64,000 bases of DNA from Terribacillus halophilus (GTDB taxonomy: Bacteria; Bacillota; Bacilli; Bacillales; Amphibacillaceae). A program made the position numbers and the translations under genes. The stretch lies in NCBI RefSeq assembly GCF_900101385.1, contig NZ_FMZB01000002.1, forward strand, positions 372,001 through 436,000, written 5' to 3'. This document shows, in pieces, positions 24,843-33,433 of the stretch (position 1 is the stretch's first letter; each line of letters opens with the position of its first letter). A model generated the notes under the pieces. It was not told where the DNA came from, searched no databases, and saw only the letters and a program-made list of their open reading frames with translations.

Positions 24843-25772
24843 ATGGAAAAAAAACGAAACACAGAACGTAAGAAGCGGCGCATAGGCAGGTATATAATAC
24901 TCATCCTCCTGGTCGTAGTAATTGGAGCTGGTTCCTTCCTCTTTCTAACCGCAAGGGATGTAAAACAAACAGTTGATGGCATTCAGAAAGATTCCGCAGC
25001 AATCGACGAGGGTGTAACATCAAAGAAGATCAAGAACAAAGAAAGAATCAATATCCTTTTACTAGGTATCGATGAAAGGGAATTTGACTCTGGCCGGTCA
25101 GATGCTATGCTGCTTATGTCACTGGATCCGGCTTCCGAGTCTATGGATCTGGTTAGTATTCCGCGCGATACACGGACAGAGATCATTGGACACGGTACAG
25201 TTGATAAGATAAATCACGCTTATGCTTTTGGCGGGGTTGACATGTCCGTGGAAACTGTAGAAAACTTGCTGGACGTTGATATCGATTATTTCGTAGAGAT
25301 TAATATGCAAGGTCTAGCTGATCTGGTCGATGCTGTAGGCGGCGTGACCGTGGAAAACGACCTGGATTGGTACGATGAAGGTTACTATAAGAAAGACTAC
25401 CATTTCAAAAAAGGTCAGATTCACTTGGATGGGCAGCAAGCATTAGGATACACCAGAATGCGCCATTTAGACCCTGATGGGGATTTTGGAAGAAATGCCA
25501 GACAGCGACAGGTAATTGAAGCAGTCATCAACAAAGGGGCCAACATCAAATCTGTCAGCAAAATAGATGACCTGCTGGACGTTCTCGGCAAAAACGTACA
25601 AACTAATATAAACCTCGCATCCATGCGTCATCTGCTTGTAGATTATCGCAATGTTCGCAACTCTGTTCAGGAGCATGAAATGAGAGGTGAGGGTACAAAA
25701 ATCGATGGAATCTATTACTTGTTAGTGCCCGAGGATGAGATAACCGCTATACATGACAGTATAAGCAAATAA
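24843..25772 (+). CDS. LytR-CpsA-Psr (LCP) family ligase
   Basis: 309 residues. A basic N-terminus and one membrane anchor (about 16-37) are followed by the LCP domain: ILLLGIDERE, GRSDAMLLMS, DLVSIPRDTRTEI, DKINHAYAFGG, QALGYTRMRH and GDFGRNARQRQVI, all core motifs with the Arg and Asp residues that bind the polyprenyl pyrophosphate and magnesium. LCP enzymes attach teichoic acids or other polymers to peptidoglycan outside the membrane. The start follows GGAGG at good spacing. The promoter palindrome suggests specific regulation, shared with the XRE-DUF1232 gene. Confidence 0.9.
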   Translation: MEKKRNTERKKRRIGRYIILILLVVVIGAGSFLFLTARDVKQTVDGIQKDSAAIDEGVTSKKIKNKERINILLLGIDEREFDSGRSDAMLLMSLDPASESMDLVSIPRDTRTEIIGHGTVDKINHAYAFGGVDMSVETVENLLDVDIDYFVEINMQGLADLVDAVGGVTVENDLDWYDEGYYKKDYHFKKGQIHLDGQQALGYTRMRHLDPDGDFGRNARQRQVIEAVINKGANIKSVSKIDDLLDVLGKNVQTNINLASMRHLLVDYRNVRNSVQEHEMRGEGTKIDGIYYLLVPEDEITAIHDSISK

Positions 25773-25799
25773 ATAAAAATTTAGGACATGCCTAAAATC

Positions 25800-25912
25800 C
25801 CGTGCTTCTACACGAACCCACTGCGCGGTCTTCAGCTCGCGCTGCTCCAGTTGGACAAGGAAGGCTCCGGAAGCTTTACATCGCACGAAGAAAATTGACT
25901 ATTATTTTCGAG
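25800..25912. repeat. Possible intergenic REP-like element
   Basis: A GC-richer block in an otherwise AT-rich gap, with a small inverted repeat GCGCG/CGCGC and a hexamer-rich, non-coding look reminiscent of the dispersed intergenic repeats of Bacillaceae. There is no second copy in this window, so the repeat nature is a guess. Confidence 0.25.
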
Positions 25913-25943
25913 GTCTGCCTAAGCTAGTATAGATTAACGTCAA

Positions 25944-25999
25944 AAAACCCGAACTTATGTGTATCTTTGTTTCAAGATTCACGTCATAGTTCGGGTTTT
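25944..25999. terminator. Bidirectional terminator
   Basis: AAAACCCGAACT (25944-25955) pairs with AGTTCGGGTTTT (25988-25999), loop of 32 bases, T runs outward on both strands. It ends the LCP transcript and perhaps yoaK. Confidence 0.65.
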
Positions 26000-26034
26000 C
26001 ATTTAACCGAAACACTTATGTCCCAGCCTCTTGT

Positions 26035-26673
26035 TTATTGATGCGTTGGTTTCCTTTGAATCAAAAGTATAATCGCCAGCAGCACCACACCTAGCCAAAT
26101 CGTATTTAAGCCGATGATTCTTTCGCTAAAGCTGCCTGCTGCTGCACCTAATAGGTATAAGAGAATGGCAGCTCCTCTAAGATACGTGTCAAGCGAAGGT
26201 TTTCTGGTTTTTCCCATGAGTCCTTCTACAAAAGCTGCAAGTGTACTCGTTAGTACTGTAGAGGAAAGGCCAGCTATCTTGAGATTCCTTCCGGCTATCG
26301 TTTGCATCCCCATGGCTGTACTTAACAGCAGGAGAATAACCGATGATAGGACTTCACCAATCGGCATCAGCAGTATCATTGCTGCAACAAATAAAAACAA
26401 AATGAATTCCCAGAATAAAATACTTCTTGAAGTACCGTTCTTTTTTTGGACAAGCACAGTAGCGGCAATCCCTATGACAAATCCCGCCAACGCTATGGCA
26501 GCATTACTCAAAACTGCCTGTCTTGCATCACCAATGCCAATACCTAACAATACAATGTTTCCTGTCATGTTGGCAGTAAATACATGCGATAAACCAATAT
26601 AGCCTAGTACATCTATTACACCCGATAGAGCACATAAGAGCATGATGGTGATGTGATCTCTTTTAATATGCAC
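26035..26673 (-). CDS. YoaK/DUF1275 membrane protein
   Basis: 212 residues with six membrane helices; the signatures are GVIDVLGYIGLSHVFTANMT near 19-38 and NLKIAGLSSTVLTSTLAAF near 130-148, both diagnostic for DUF1275. A transport role is suspected in the family but not proven. It is divergent from the XRE-DUF1232 gene; the palindrome at 26726-26740 lies between the two. Confidence 0.85.
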   Translation of the reverse strand: MHIKRDHITIMLLCALSGVIDVLGYIGLSHVFTANMTGNIVLLGIGIGDARQAVLSNAAIALAGFVIGIAATVLVQKKNGTSRSILFWEFILFLFVAAMILLMPIGEVLSSVILLLLSTAMGMQTIAGRNLKIAGLSSTVLTSTLAAFVEGLMGKTRKPSLDTYLRGAAILLYLLGAAAGSFSERIIGLNTIWLGVVLLAIILLIQRKPTHQ

Positions 26674-26725
26674 CTTGATTCCTTCTTTCCTTTTCGTTCT
26701 GCCCTATACCTTTCTACCGCATCTA

Positions 26726-26754
26726 TTGACAAATTGTCAACATCCTTGTAGGGT
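26726..26754 (+). promoter_or_regulatory. Promoter of the XRE-DUF1232 gene with palindromic operator
   Basis: TTGACA (26726-26731), 17 bases, TAGGGT (26749-26754). The -35 box is the left half of TTGACAAATTGTCAA (26726-26740), a perfect palindrome. The same core sits over the -35 box of the LCP gene, so one repressor probably sees both. Confidence 0.6.
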
Positions 26755-26789
26755 AATAAAATAAGATCCCGGAAAGAGGAGATACCTTC

Positions 26790-27401
26790 ATGGACGTGAA
26801 TAAAGATATTTCTAGTATCGAGAATCTTCTGCGTATGTTAATTAAGGAAAAAAAAATGTCCATCCGTGAATTGAGCAGGCAGACTGCAATTGACGCAGCT
26901 ATCATATCCAAGATACTGAATGGTAAACGAAAAGTGACCGTTAATCATTTAAAAAAGTTCAGTGAAGTGCTGGATGTACCCCTTGAGGATCTGATGCGTG
27001 CTGCCGGTTTTCTTGACGAAAATAAAACAATCCAGACAGAACAGCATCTGGAAGCTCTGTGTAAACAAGCCGATCCATCCTTTACGACAGAGAGATTACA
27101 GAATCAACTGGCTGATTATAAGGAAATCGCCCTTACCGACGGCGGAAAACAAATCATCGAAGATAAATTCAATGAAAAGATTAAATCTGTCGGAAGCGCC
27201 GGCAAACTGGTAAATGACCTAAAGGAAATGTTTTATAAATTCAGTTCCGGTATTGGAACTAAAAAAGAATTAGTACTTTTCGGTGCAGCGTTATTATATT
27301 TTATCAACCCGATAGATGTTCTGCCTGATTATATCTTTCCATTTGGTTATCTAGACGATACACTCGTTGTCCAAACCGCTATGATGAATGCAAATAAATA
27401 G
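26790..27401 (+). CDS. XRE-family regulator with DUF1232 domain
   Basis: 203 residues. Residues about 24-70 are a Cro/CI helix-turn-helix (SIRELSRQTAIDAAIISKIL and NGKRKVT). A helical linker follows; residues about 155-195 form DUF1232 with LLYFINPIDVLPDYI, a short membrane-associated segment. Such proteins may couple DNA binding to the membrane. The palindrome over its own promoter is a good candidate for its binding site. GAGGAG lies properly before the ATG. The DedA gene follows by 17 bases and may share the transcript. Confidence 0.8.
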   Translation: MDVNKDISSIENLLRMLIKEKKMSIRELSRQTAIDAAIISKILNGKRKVTVNHLKKFSEVLDVPLEDLMRAAGFLDENKTIQTEQHLEALCKQADPSFTTERLQNQLADYKEIALTDGGKQIIEDKFNEKIKSVGSAGKLVNDLKEMFYKFSSGIGTKKELVLFGAALLYFINPIDVLPDYIFPFGYLDDTLVVQTAMMNANK

Positions 27402-27418
27402 CAAAGGGAGTTGCCTGC

Positions 27419-28045
27419 TTGGAATCATGGATGAATGAATTGATGGTAGCCTATGGTTACCCTGCCATTGCTCTTTTGATGATGATAGAGATTGTGATAC
27501 CGCCGCTTCCATCTGAAGTCACCTTGCTGTTTGGCGGATTTCTAGCGGCTTCCACCAGCTTGAATCCAATTTTAGTAATACTATCAGCCACATTCGGCGC
27601 GTTAATTGGCACCTCAATATTGTATTGGATCGGCACGCTATTTGACATAGAGAAGCTTTCGAATTGGATAGAAAGAAATCGCAAATGGCTGAGGCTTAAT
27701 CCAGCTCATTTGCATCAAGCAGTAGCTTGGTTTGAGAAGTACGATGTATGGGCTGTTTTTCTCTGCCGTTTTATCCCGCTAGTAAGGAGTTTAATTTCCA
27801 TTCCGGCTGGTATGGCCAGAATGCATTTTGGATTATTCCTTCTCTTCTCTGCTGTCGGGACTTTAATTTGGAATTCCATCGTCGTTATGTTAGGTGTGTG
27901 GGTCGGAGCTTCATGGACTCGATTAGAAGTTTACCTCGATTATTATAAATATGGCATGTTAGCATTTATTGCAGCTGCTAGCTGCGGATTTGTAATTTGG
28001 AAATTGAACCAGCGCCGAAAGAAAGAATCAGAAGAACTAAATTGA
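27419..28045 (+). CDS. DedA-family membrane protein
   Basis: 208 residues, five to six helices. DedA marks: EIVIPPLPSEVTLLFGGFLA in the first 40 residues, GALIGTSILYWIG near 62-74, and FLCRFIPLVRSLISIPAGMA near 120-139 with the conserved FxRFxPxxRxxxxxPAG. The family flips undecaprenyl phosphate or related lipids and supports membrane potential. The TTG at 27419 is taken as start because AAAGGGAG is 8 bases upstream; an ATG follows 12 bases later. Confidence 0.9.
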   Translation: MESWMNELMVAYGYPAIALLMMIEIVIPPLPSEVTLLFGGFLAASTSLNPILVILSATFGALIGTSILYWIGTLFDIEKLSNWIERNRKWLRLNPAHLHQAVAWFEKYDVWAVFLCRFIPLVRSLISIPAGMARMHFGLFLLFSAVGTLIWNSIVVMLGVWVGASWTRLEVYLDYYKYGMLAFIAAASCGFVIWKLNQRRKKESEELN

Positions 28046-28180
28046 AATCAGCATAACTCTTAGGATGTCTCTTCGAATTCCCGGAGAGCATCCCAATTCA
28101 TCCTGCTTTTCTTATGTTCTTTATTTCATCTCCTTCTTTTCAACGGACTGTACGCACTAAAAATGGCTTTCCTAGTCATG

Positions 28181-28927
28181 TTATCTTCGTATGAAACCAC
28201 CTTCCGAGTGAAGCTCCTGTCCCGTCACCCAATAACCGTCTTCTCCGACTAAAAAGCAAATCAACCTCGCTGCATCATCTGGTTCGCCGATCCTTCCCAT
28301 CGGAAATTTTGGGAGCAGATGCTGCCGTATTTCATCTGTCATCCAAGTGCTGTCTGTAGGACCTGGATTGACTGCATTCACATTGATTCCAATCGATGCC
28401 AAATCGACTGCCAAAGATTGAGTGAATGCGGTAATGGCACCTTTGGTCGCGATGTATGCCAATTCGTCAGGCATTGGTCCTTGGCTCTGACCCGAAGTCA
28501 GATTAACGATACTTCCCCAGCTGTCAGGTTTTAGCTCTTTAAATAATTTCGCAAATCCCGTACAAAGCAAAAAGACACTCCTCATATTAACAGCATAATG
28601 GCGATCTAATTGAAAGGCATCGAATTTCTCATAATCACCGTTCTCGGAAAAAGCAGCGCAATTAATCAAAATAGCCGGTACACCTAGCTGCAGCTGTACT
28701 TCCTGCAGAATAGCATCGCTTGCATCTGATTCCTCCAAATCTGCTTCCATTCCAACGCATCTAACCCCTTTTTCCGCAATTTCCTCCTTGAACTGATCAG
28801 GCCACGTCTCTCCTGCCTGCCAATATGTAAAAAAGATATCCAAACCTTGTTCCGCCAGTCTGCGGCACACCGCTGTCCCAATGGAACGTGGATAGGAAAC
28901 ACCAGTAACGATAGCTATCTTAGCCAT
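28181..28927 (-). CDS. Short-chain dehydrogenase/reductase
   Basis: About 248 residues, classical SDR length. The nucleotide loop reads TGVSYPRSIG, longer than the common TGxxxGIG and like that of enoyl-ACP-reductase relatives. The later motifs NCAA, TSGQS and AYIATKGA hold the Asn, Ser, Tyr and Lys of the catalytic site. The substrate is unknown. The start at 28927 follows AAGGAGG; the frame is open 8 codons further but without a usable site. Confidence 0.85.
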   Translation of the reverse strand: MAKIAIVTGVSYPRSIGTAVCRRLAEQGLDIFFTYWQAGETWPDQFKEEIAEKGVRCVGMEADLEESDASDAILQEVQLQLGVPAILINCAAFSENGDYEKFDAFQLDRHYAVNMRSVFLLCTGFAKLFKELKPDSWGSIVNLTSGQSQGPMPDELAYIATKGAITAFTQSLAVDLASIGINVNAVNPGPTDSTWMTDEIRQHLLPKFPMGRIGEPDDAARLICFLVGEDGYWVTGQELHSEGGFIRR

Positions 28928-29007
28928 ATTAGAAGCCTCCTTTTTTACCATCCCCTTACATATTTCGTGTACACTGAAAGGAAATCCTGTAAGAAAGGAG
29001 ACTCCTA

Positions 29008-29340
29008 TTGAAAAAACATCTCTTGTTTACCATTGGCAGTCTCGTACTGGCACTCCCTATTTATAGCTGGCTTCTTTATAAAGCGATGCAGGGATTGGAA
29101 TTCACGCAAAGTGATATGTGGACTTCTCTCATTGTTCCTCTTTATGTCATCGGCTGGACCAGCAGCAAAGAACAAGGATTCTCTGCATATGATCTCTTCC
29201 TCTTGGCAGCGGCAATTTGTACCGCACTGGATATCTTCTTGAATGCACATCCGAGTACTTTTCTTCTCGCAACAACACTGATCGGAACGCTCATCCTGCC
29301 AACAGAATATCTGGTCCAGGCAGCAAAAAAGCAGGAGTGA
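29008..29340 (+). CDS. Small membrane protein
   Basis: 110 residues with three to four hydrophobic helices and no known domain. The TTG at 29008 is fixed by AAAGGAG eight bases before. It is a lone gene ending within the shared terminator. Confidence 0.65.
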   Translation: MKKHLLFTIGSLVLALPIYSWLLYKAMQGLEFTQSDMWTSLIVPLYVIGWTSSKEQGFSAYDLFLLAAAICTALDIFLNAHPSTFLLATTLIGTLILPTEYLVQAAKKQE

Positions 29341-29353
29341 GTACTCCTGCTTT
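29328..29353. terminator. Bidirectional terminator
   Basis: AAAGCAGGAGT (29328-29338) and ACTCCTGCTTT (29343-29353), loop GAGT; it closes two convergent genes and covers the plus-strand stop codon. Confidence 0.8.
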
Positions 29354-29355
29354 AC

Positions 29356-29937
29356 TTAACTATTTGGTACTAGATTTACATGGTCGACTTGAAGTGTCTC
29401 ATCATTCACGATGAATTCCAGCTCAAAGCCGCCTGTTTCATATAGATATTTTTGCTGGTCAGTCTGCGAAATGGAAGTAATGGCATCTGCCTCGCCAAGC
29501 TGCTCTTCTAATACTGCAGGTGTAATACTGCCTAGGTTCGTCTGCCGTTCCACATTAGTTCCAAGATAACGAATTTCACTCAATATGCCATCCTCACTGT
29601 ATGCAAAACTGAATCCAGGATTCCCCATCTCTGCATGGTAGGTGTCAAAATTATCGGATAAGAAAGGCTCACCAAGCCTATCCACGACATCAGTCCGTGT
29701 TGATTCACCTATTGTAAAATTGTCTGCCACTCCAACGGTAGATCCTTCATATGCCTGCGCATAAATGGTCTGTAGTGTTTCAAGAGCTGCTTCATTCGTT
29801 TCGGAAGAATGGACTGCTTCACCGGCTTCAGCGTTTACGGATACTGCACCCGCATCCACGAAACTCCCAGCCCCCAGAACAGTGCCTGCGCAAACGACGC
29901 TTATCGCTGCCTTCCATGCTGGATTCCTTCTAACCAT
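29356..29937 (-). CDS. yjgB: Secreted YjgB-like protein (DUF4309)
   Basis: 193 residues. A signal peptide (MVRRNPAWKAAISVVCAGTV, hydrophobic to about 28) precedes a 150-residue domain with ADNFTIGESTRTDVVDRLGE and YLYETGGFELEFIV, which corresponds to DUF4309 as in YjgB. The family is secreted by bacilli, function unknown. No operon partner. Confidence 0.65.
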   Translation of the reverse strand: MVRRNPAWKAAISVVCAGTVLGAGSFVDAGAVSVNAEAGEAVHSSETNEAALETLQTIYAQAYEGSTVGVADNFTIGESTRTDVVDRLGEPFLSDNFDTYHAEMGNPGFSFAYSEDGILSEIRYLGTNVERQTNLGSITPAVLEEQLGEADAITSISQTDQQKYLYETGGFELEFIVNDETLQVDHVNLVPNS

Positions 29938-30084
29938 AAAGCATACCTCCCTTTTGGTATAGTTATGTTTTCCGCGATAGAGTGACTATTAAACATGAAG
30001 AGGTTTACGATATTTAATTCGACATTTACAGTTGCAAAGTTTAGCAAATGTACTATTTATTCGACATCAAACTGTAGACATAAA

Positions 30085-30119
30085 AAAACTTCTCCCCCAT
30101 TTTCACAGGGAAGAAGTTT
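30085..30119 (-). terminator. Terminator of the siderophore-binding protein gene
   Basis: On the minus strand AAAACTTCTTCCC pairs (with one bulge) with GGGGGAGAAGTTTT, followed by TTTT. Confidence 0.75.
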
Positions 30120-30123
30120 TACC

Positions 30124-31086
30124 TTACTTCACTAGGCTTTCAACTGCATCGTCCACGATTTGTTCGTTCGCGATTGGACCAGTGTACAGCCAGCTTGTAT
30201 CTTTATCATATTTATACACATTGCCATTCTTGATTGCCGGTACGTTTGCCAGTAATGGATCGTCAAGGATTTCAGAGCCATCTCCTTCGTCACTGTTGAC
30301 CAAGAACAGGTGATCAACGTCCATTTCTGCCAATTGCTCAAGGGAAACCGGGTTCCAGTTTGCTGTTGCATTCTCGGAAATTTCTTTGACACCTTCCGGA
30401 ACTGTGATGCCTAGGTCACCGTAAAGCACTGCACCGCTGGATAGGTTATCGTTTACGATATAAAGCTGACCGCCCGAAAGCCAGATAGCTGCAGCTGACT
30501 CATCGCCGATCGCACCTTGGATTTTTTCTTTGGCATCTGCCGCTTTAGCGTCGTAGTCATCCAGAACTTTTTGTGCTTCATCTTTTTTATCGAAGATTTC
30601 ACCCATTGTCTGCAGTTCTTTGCGCCAGTCGCCGTTTTCTTCCGTACCCATTACATAAGTCGGCGCAATTTTATTGTACTGCTCGTATTTATCGCCTTCC
30701 ACCATGGAAGCGGACTTTATAATGATCAAATCAGGGTTGAAACTTGCTACGGCCTCGAATGGTAGTGTGGAATCAATTGTTGGTACATCCTTTAAACTGT
30801 CCTGCAAGTATTCTTGTGGGGAACCAACGGACCATTGTGCTACTGGTGTAATATCAAGCGCTACAAGGTTATCTTCCAAATAAGAAGCTAGTACCTTTTC
30901 AGGATTAGCAGGAATCTCCACTTCGTGACCCATTGCATCTGTCACTGTGCGGGGTTCATTGCCCTCCTGATTGGAAGCGTTATTTTCGGTACTATCACTT
31001 GAATCGTTATTGCCGCAACCTGTTATAATGAATACAACACTGGCGAAGACTGCCAGGAGTAAAAACATGCTCTTTCTTTTGAACAA
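30124..31086 (-). CDS. yfiY: Siderophore ABC transporter, substrate-binding lipoprotein
   Basis: 320 residues from the TTG at 31086, which has AGAGGTG six bases upstream. Lipobox IITGC with acylated Cys about 24, a Ser/Asn-rich linker, then the two-lobed periplasmic-binding fold of the FecB/FhuD family with GHEVEIPANPEKVLAS and DLIIIKSASM. It hands an iron-siderophore complex to the divergently coded permeases. In Bacillus subtilis yfiY is also divergent from the permease pair yfiZ-yfhA (schizokinen/arthrobactin uptake); that equivalence is an inference from layout. A Fur box lies between. Confidence 0.85.
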   Translation of the reverse strand: MFKRKSMFLLLAVFASVVFIITGCGNNDSSDSTENNASNQEGNEPRTVTDAMGHEVEIPANPEKVLASYLEDNLVALDITPVAQWSVGSPQEYLQDSLKDVPTIDSTLPFEAVASFNPDLIIIKSASMVEGDKYEQYNKIAPTYVMGTEENGDWRKELQTMGEIFDKKDEAQKVLDDYDAKAADAKEKIQGAIGDESAAAIWLSGGQLYIVNDNLSSGAVLYGDLGITVPEGVKEISENATANWNPVSLEQLAEMDVDHLFLVNSDEGDGSEILDDPLLANVPAIKNGNVYKYDKDTSWLYTGPIANEQIVDDAVESLVK

Positions 31087-31127
31087 GGGACTCACCTCTT
31101 GGTTTATGTTATAATCTCTCAATAGAT

Positions 31128-31146
31128 GATAACAATTCTCATTATC
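31128..31146. promoter_or_regulatory. Fur box
   Basis: On the minus strand GATAATGAGAATTGTTATC agrees with 16 of 19 bases of the classical GATAATGATAATCATTATC. It stands between the divergent binding protein and permease genes and would shut both when iron is ample. Confidence 0.8.
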
Positions 31147-31202
31147 AATTACAAGCATCATCATCATATTGACATATATAGAGCTTAGAAAGCGGGTTGA
31201 CG

Positions 31203-32204
31203 ATGCAAGCACGCAGACTCATTGGCATAATCATACTTATCGCAGGTACCGCCCTCCTGCTACTTTCCATTGGACTATCTATTGTGTTCGGCGCAGCGGA
31301 TATTTCACTTGGCACTGTCTGGAATAGTATTTTCCATTACGATGCCTCCAATACATCCCATCAAATCATTCACCGGCTCCGCCTGCCTCGTGCAGTGGCA
31401 GCGATTCTTATCGGGGCCATGCTGGCAGCATCCGGCGCGATCATGCAAGGTATGACTCGCAATCCGCTGGCATCCCCGCAAATCATGGGTGTCACCTCTG
31501 GTGCGACTTTCATGATTGCAATCGCGCTTGTCTTTCTGCCTGGCATTTCCAATGTAAATTTGCTTTTATTCGCATTTGCCGGATCTGGACTGGGACTTGG
31601 CTTGGTTTTCGGAATCGGTATGTTGGCGCGTACTGGGTTGACGCCGGTGAAACTGGCTTTGGCGGGTACTGCTGTCACTGCTTTGCTTGGAGCCTTTTCC
31701 AATTCCCTAGCATTGCATTTCGATGTAGCACGGGATTTGAGCTTCTGGTACGCAGGCGGTGTTGCGAATGTGCAGTGGGACACGGTAAAGCTATTATTCC
31801 CAGCTGCTGCAATCGGTCTGGTACTGGCGTTGTTTTTCAGCGGATCCATTACGACGCTTAGTCTTGGTGAAGATGTCGCAACTGGGCTTGGTTTGAAGAC
31901 AGGTCTGGTGAAAGCAGCCGGTGTCATTGTCGTGCTCATCTTAACTGGTGCCGCTGTCTCAGTCGGCGGCACGATCGGTTTTGTCGGGTTGGTTATCCCG
32001 CATATCACACGGTTCCTCGTCGGACCCGATTATCGTTGGATTATTCCGTGTTCGGCTGTACTCGGCGGCATCTTATTGAACTTCGCCGACATTGCATCCC
32101 GAATGATCAATCCGCCCTTCGAGACACCAGTTGGCGCCCTCACGGCTTTGATCGGCGTACCATTCTTCATTTATCTAGCTCGCCGGGAGGGTAAGAACAT
32201 ATGA
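31203..32204 (+). CDS. yfiZ: FecCD-family siderophore permease, subunit 1
   Basis: About 333 residues with nine to ten membrane helices. FecCD signatures RLPRAVAAILIGAMLAASG, then GMTRNPLASPQIMGVTSGAT and FVGLVIPHITRFLVGPDYRW near the end are complete. It forms the channel for the iron complex as half of a heterodimer with the next gene. The ATG at 31203 is used although the ribosome site is weak. No ATPase gene follows; relatives use a shared ATPase (YusV type) coded elsewhere. Confidence 0.85.
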   Translation: MQARRLIGIIILIAGTALLLLSIGLSIVFGAADISLGTVWNSIFHYDASNTSHQIIHRLRLPRAVAAILIGAMLAASGAIMQGMTRNPLASPQIMGVTSGATFMIAIALVFLPGISNVNLLLFAFAGSGLGLGLVFGIGMLARTGLTPVKLALAGTAVTALLGAFSNSLALHFDVARDLSFWYAGGVANVQWDTVKLLFPAAAIGLVLALFFSGSITTLSLGEDVATGLGLKTGLVKAAGVIVVLILTGAAVSVGGTIGFVGLVIPHITRFLVGPDYRWIIPCSAVLGGILLNFADIASRMINPPFETPVGALTALIGVPFFIYLARREGKNI

Positions 32205-33208
32205 TACACTCTGCGAAAAAGACAAGCCTGGTAGCAGCCGGAATCATTGCTGCCATTCTGATTATATTTTTCATCAGCTTGAATACAGGGACAATCCCGA
32301 TTGGACCAGCGGATGTTGTAAAGACCTTGCTTGGTACAGGGGATGGCTCATATGACGTGATATTATTCGATTTCCGTCTGCCGCGCATGGTGATTGCCCT
32401 TCTAATCGGGATCGGGATGGGTATTGCTGGTGCCATCTTGCAGGGCGTTTCCCAAAACGGGCTGGCTGACCCCGGTATACTCGGGATCAATGCCGGGGCT
32501 GGCTTTGCTGTCGTCCTTTATATTTTCTTTCTGCAGGACAAACTGGCAGGCACAGGCAGCATGCAGGTATTCATCATGCCCTTGTTTGCCTTTGCTGGTG
32601 CATTCCTGGCTGCCAGTCTCATCTATGCATTAGCATGGAAAAAAGGCGTCACGCCAGTACGGCTCATTCTTGTAGGTATCGGTATCAACGCCGCTTTCGG
32701 CGGGCTGATCATCGTCTTTCAGCTCATGATGGATCCGAAAGATTTCACGCAGGCGACCATCTGGCTCAACGGCAGCATCTGGCAGACGAGCTGGAATTAT
32801 GTGCTGGCACTCTTGCCATGGATTGTTGTACTCGTTCCATTTGCTATTTTTAAAGCAAAAGCATTGAACGTTTTGACACTTGGTGATCAACTCGCCGTCG
32901 GCGTCGGGGCCTCGGTCCAAAGAGAACGGACCATCCTGCTGCTCCTTGCTGTCGCACTTGCAGGAGCGTGCGTAGCCGCTGGAGGAGCCATCACATTTCT
33001 TGGGCTTGTTGCACCTCACCTGGCCCGTCGTATCGTCGGTCCGAATCACAAGTATCTGCTTCCGATTTGTGCACTTATCGGTGCACTGATCATGCTTGTA
33101 GCTGATACATTATCTCGGACAATCCTGGCTCCTTCAGAGATTCCGATTGGATTGGTTGTTTCAGCGATAGGTGCCCCATATTTTATCTATTTGTTGATCA
33201 AAGAATGA
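32201..33208 (+). CDS. yfhA: FecCD-family siderophore permease, subunit 2
   Basis: 335 residues, ten helices. DFRLPRMVIALLIGIGMGIA, GVSQNGLADPGILGINAGAG and FLGLVAPHLARRIVGPNHK show the FecCD pattern. Its ATG overlaps the preceding stop (ATGA at 32201-32204), so the two subunits are translated in step. Membrane partner of the YfiZ-like subunit. A terminator follows directly. Confidence 0.85.
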   Translation: MIHSAKKTSLVAAGIIAAILIIFFISLNTGTIPIGPADVVKTLLGTGDGSYDVILFDFRLPRMVIALLIGIGMGIAGAILQGVSQNGLADPGILGINAGAGFAVVLYIFFLQDKLAGTGSMQVFIMPLFAFAGAFLAASLIYALAWKKGVTPVRLILVGIGINAAFGGLIIVFQLMMDPKDFTQATIWLNGSIWQTSWNYVLALLPWIVVLVPFAIFKAKALNVLTLGDQLAVGVGASVQRERTILLLLAVALAGACVAAGGAITFLGLVAPHLARRIVGPNHKYLLPICALIGALIMLVADTLSRTILAPSEIPIGLVVSAIGAPYFIYLLIKE

Positions 33209-33230
33209 ACCTCTGCCCACACAGAGGTTC
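33207..33230 (+). terminator. Terminator of the permease operon
   Basis: GAACCTCTG (33207-33215) and CAGAGGTTC (33222-33230), loop CCCACA; a moderately T-rich tract follows. Confidence 0.65.
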
Positions 33231-33252
33231 ATTTGCTTACTTTGTTTCTTGA

Positions 33253-33351
33253 TTAAAGCCAGTCTTTCACATAAGAAAGTAAACCTAGTACAGCTCCGAT
33301 TGAAGCTGCAAAAAAAGTAATCGGAACATATTTCCCTTTAGTTTCTTTCAT
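33253..33351 (-). CDS. Small membrane protein of 32 residues
   Basis: MKETKGKYVPITFFAASIGA and then VLGLLSYVKDWL. It has one membrane helix between a basic head and a short tail and resembles the small YtxH-like or GlpM-like peptides of bacilli. AAAGGGAG lies 12-13 bases upstream, a bit far. Function unknown. Confidence 0.45.
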   Translation of the reverse strand: MKETKGKYVPITFFAASIGAVLGLLSYVKDWL

Positions 33352-33433
33352 AACCCATCAATCTCCCTTTCTTTCTATTACAGATTGTTCTACGAATGTA
33401 GATATTCATTTCTTTATAAGTGGATTTGAAAGA

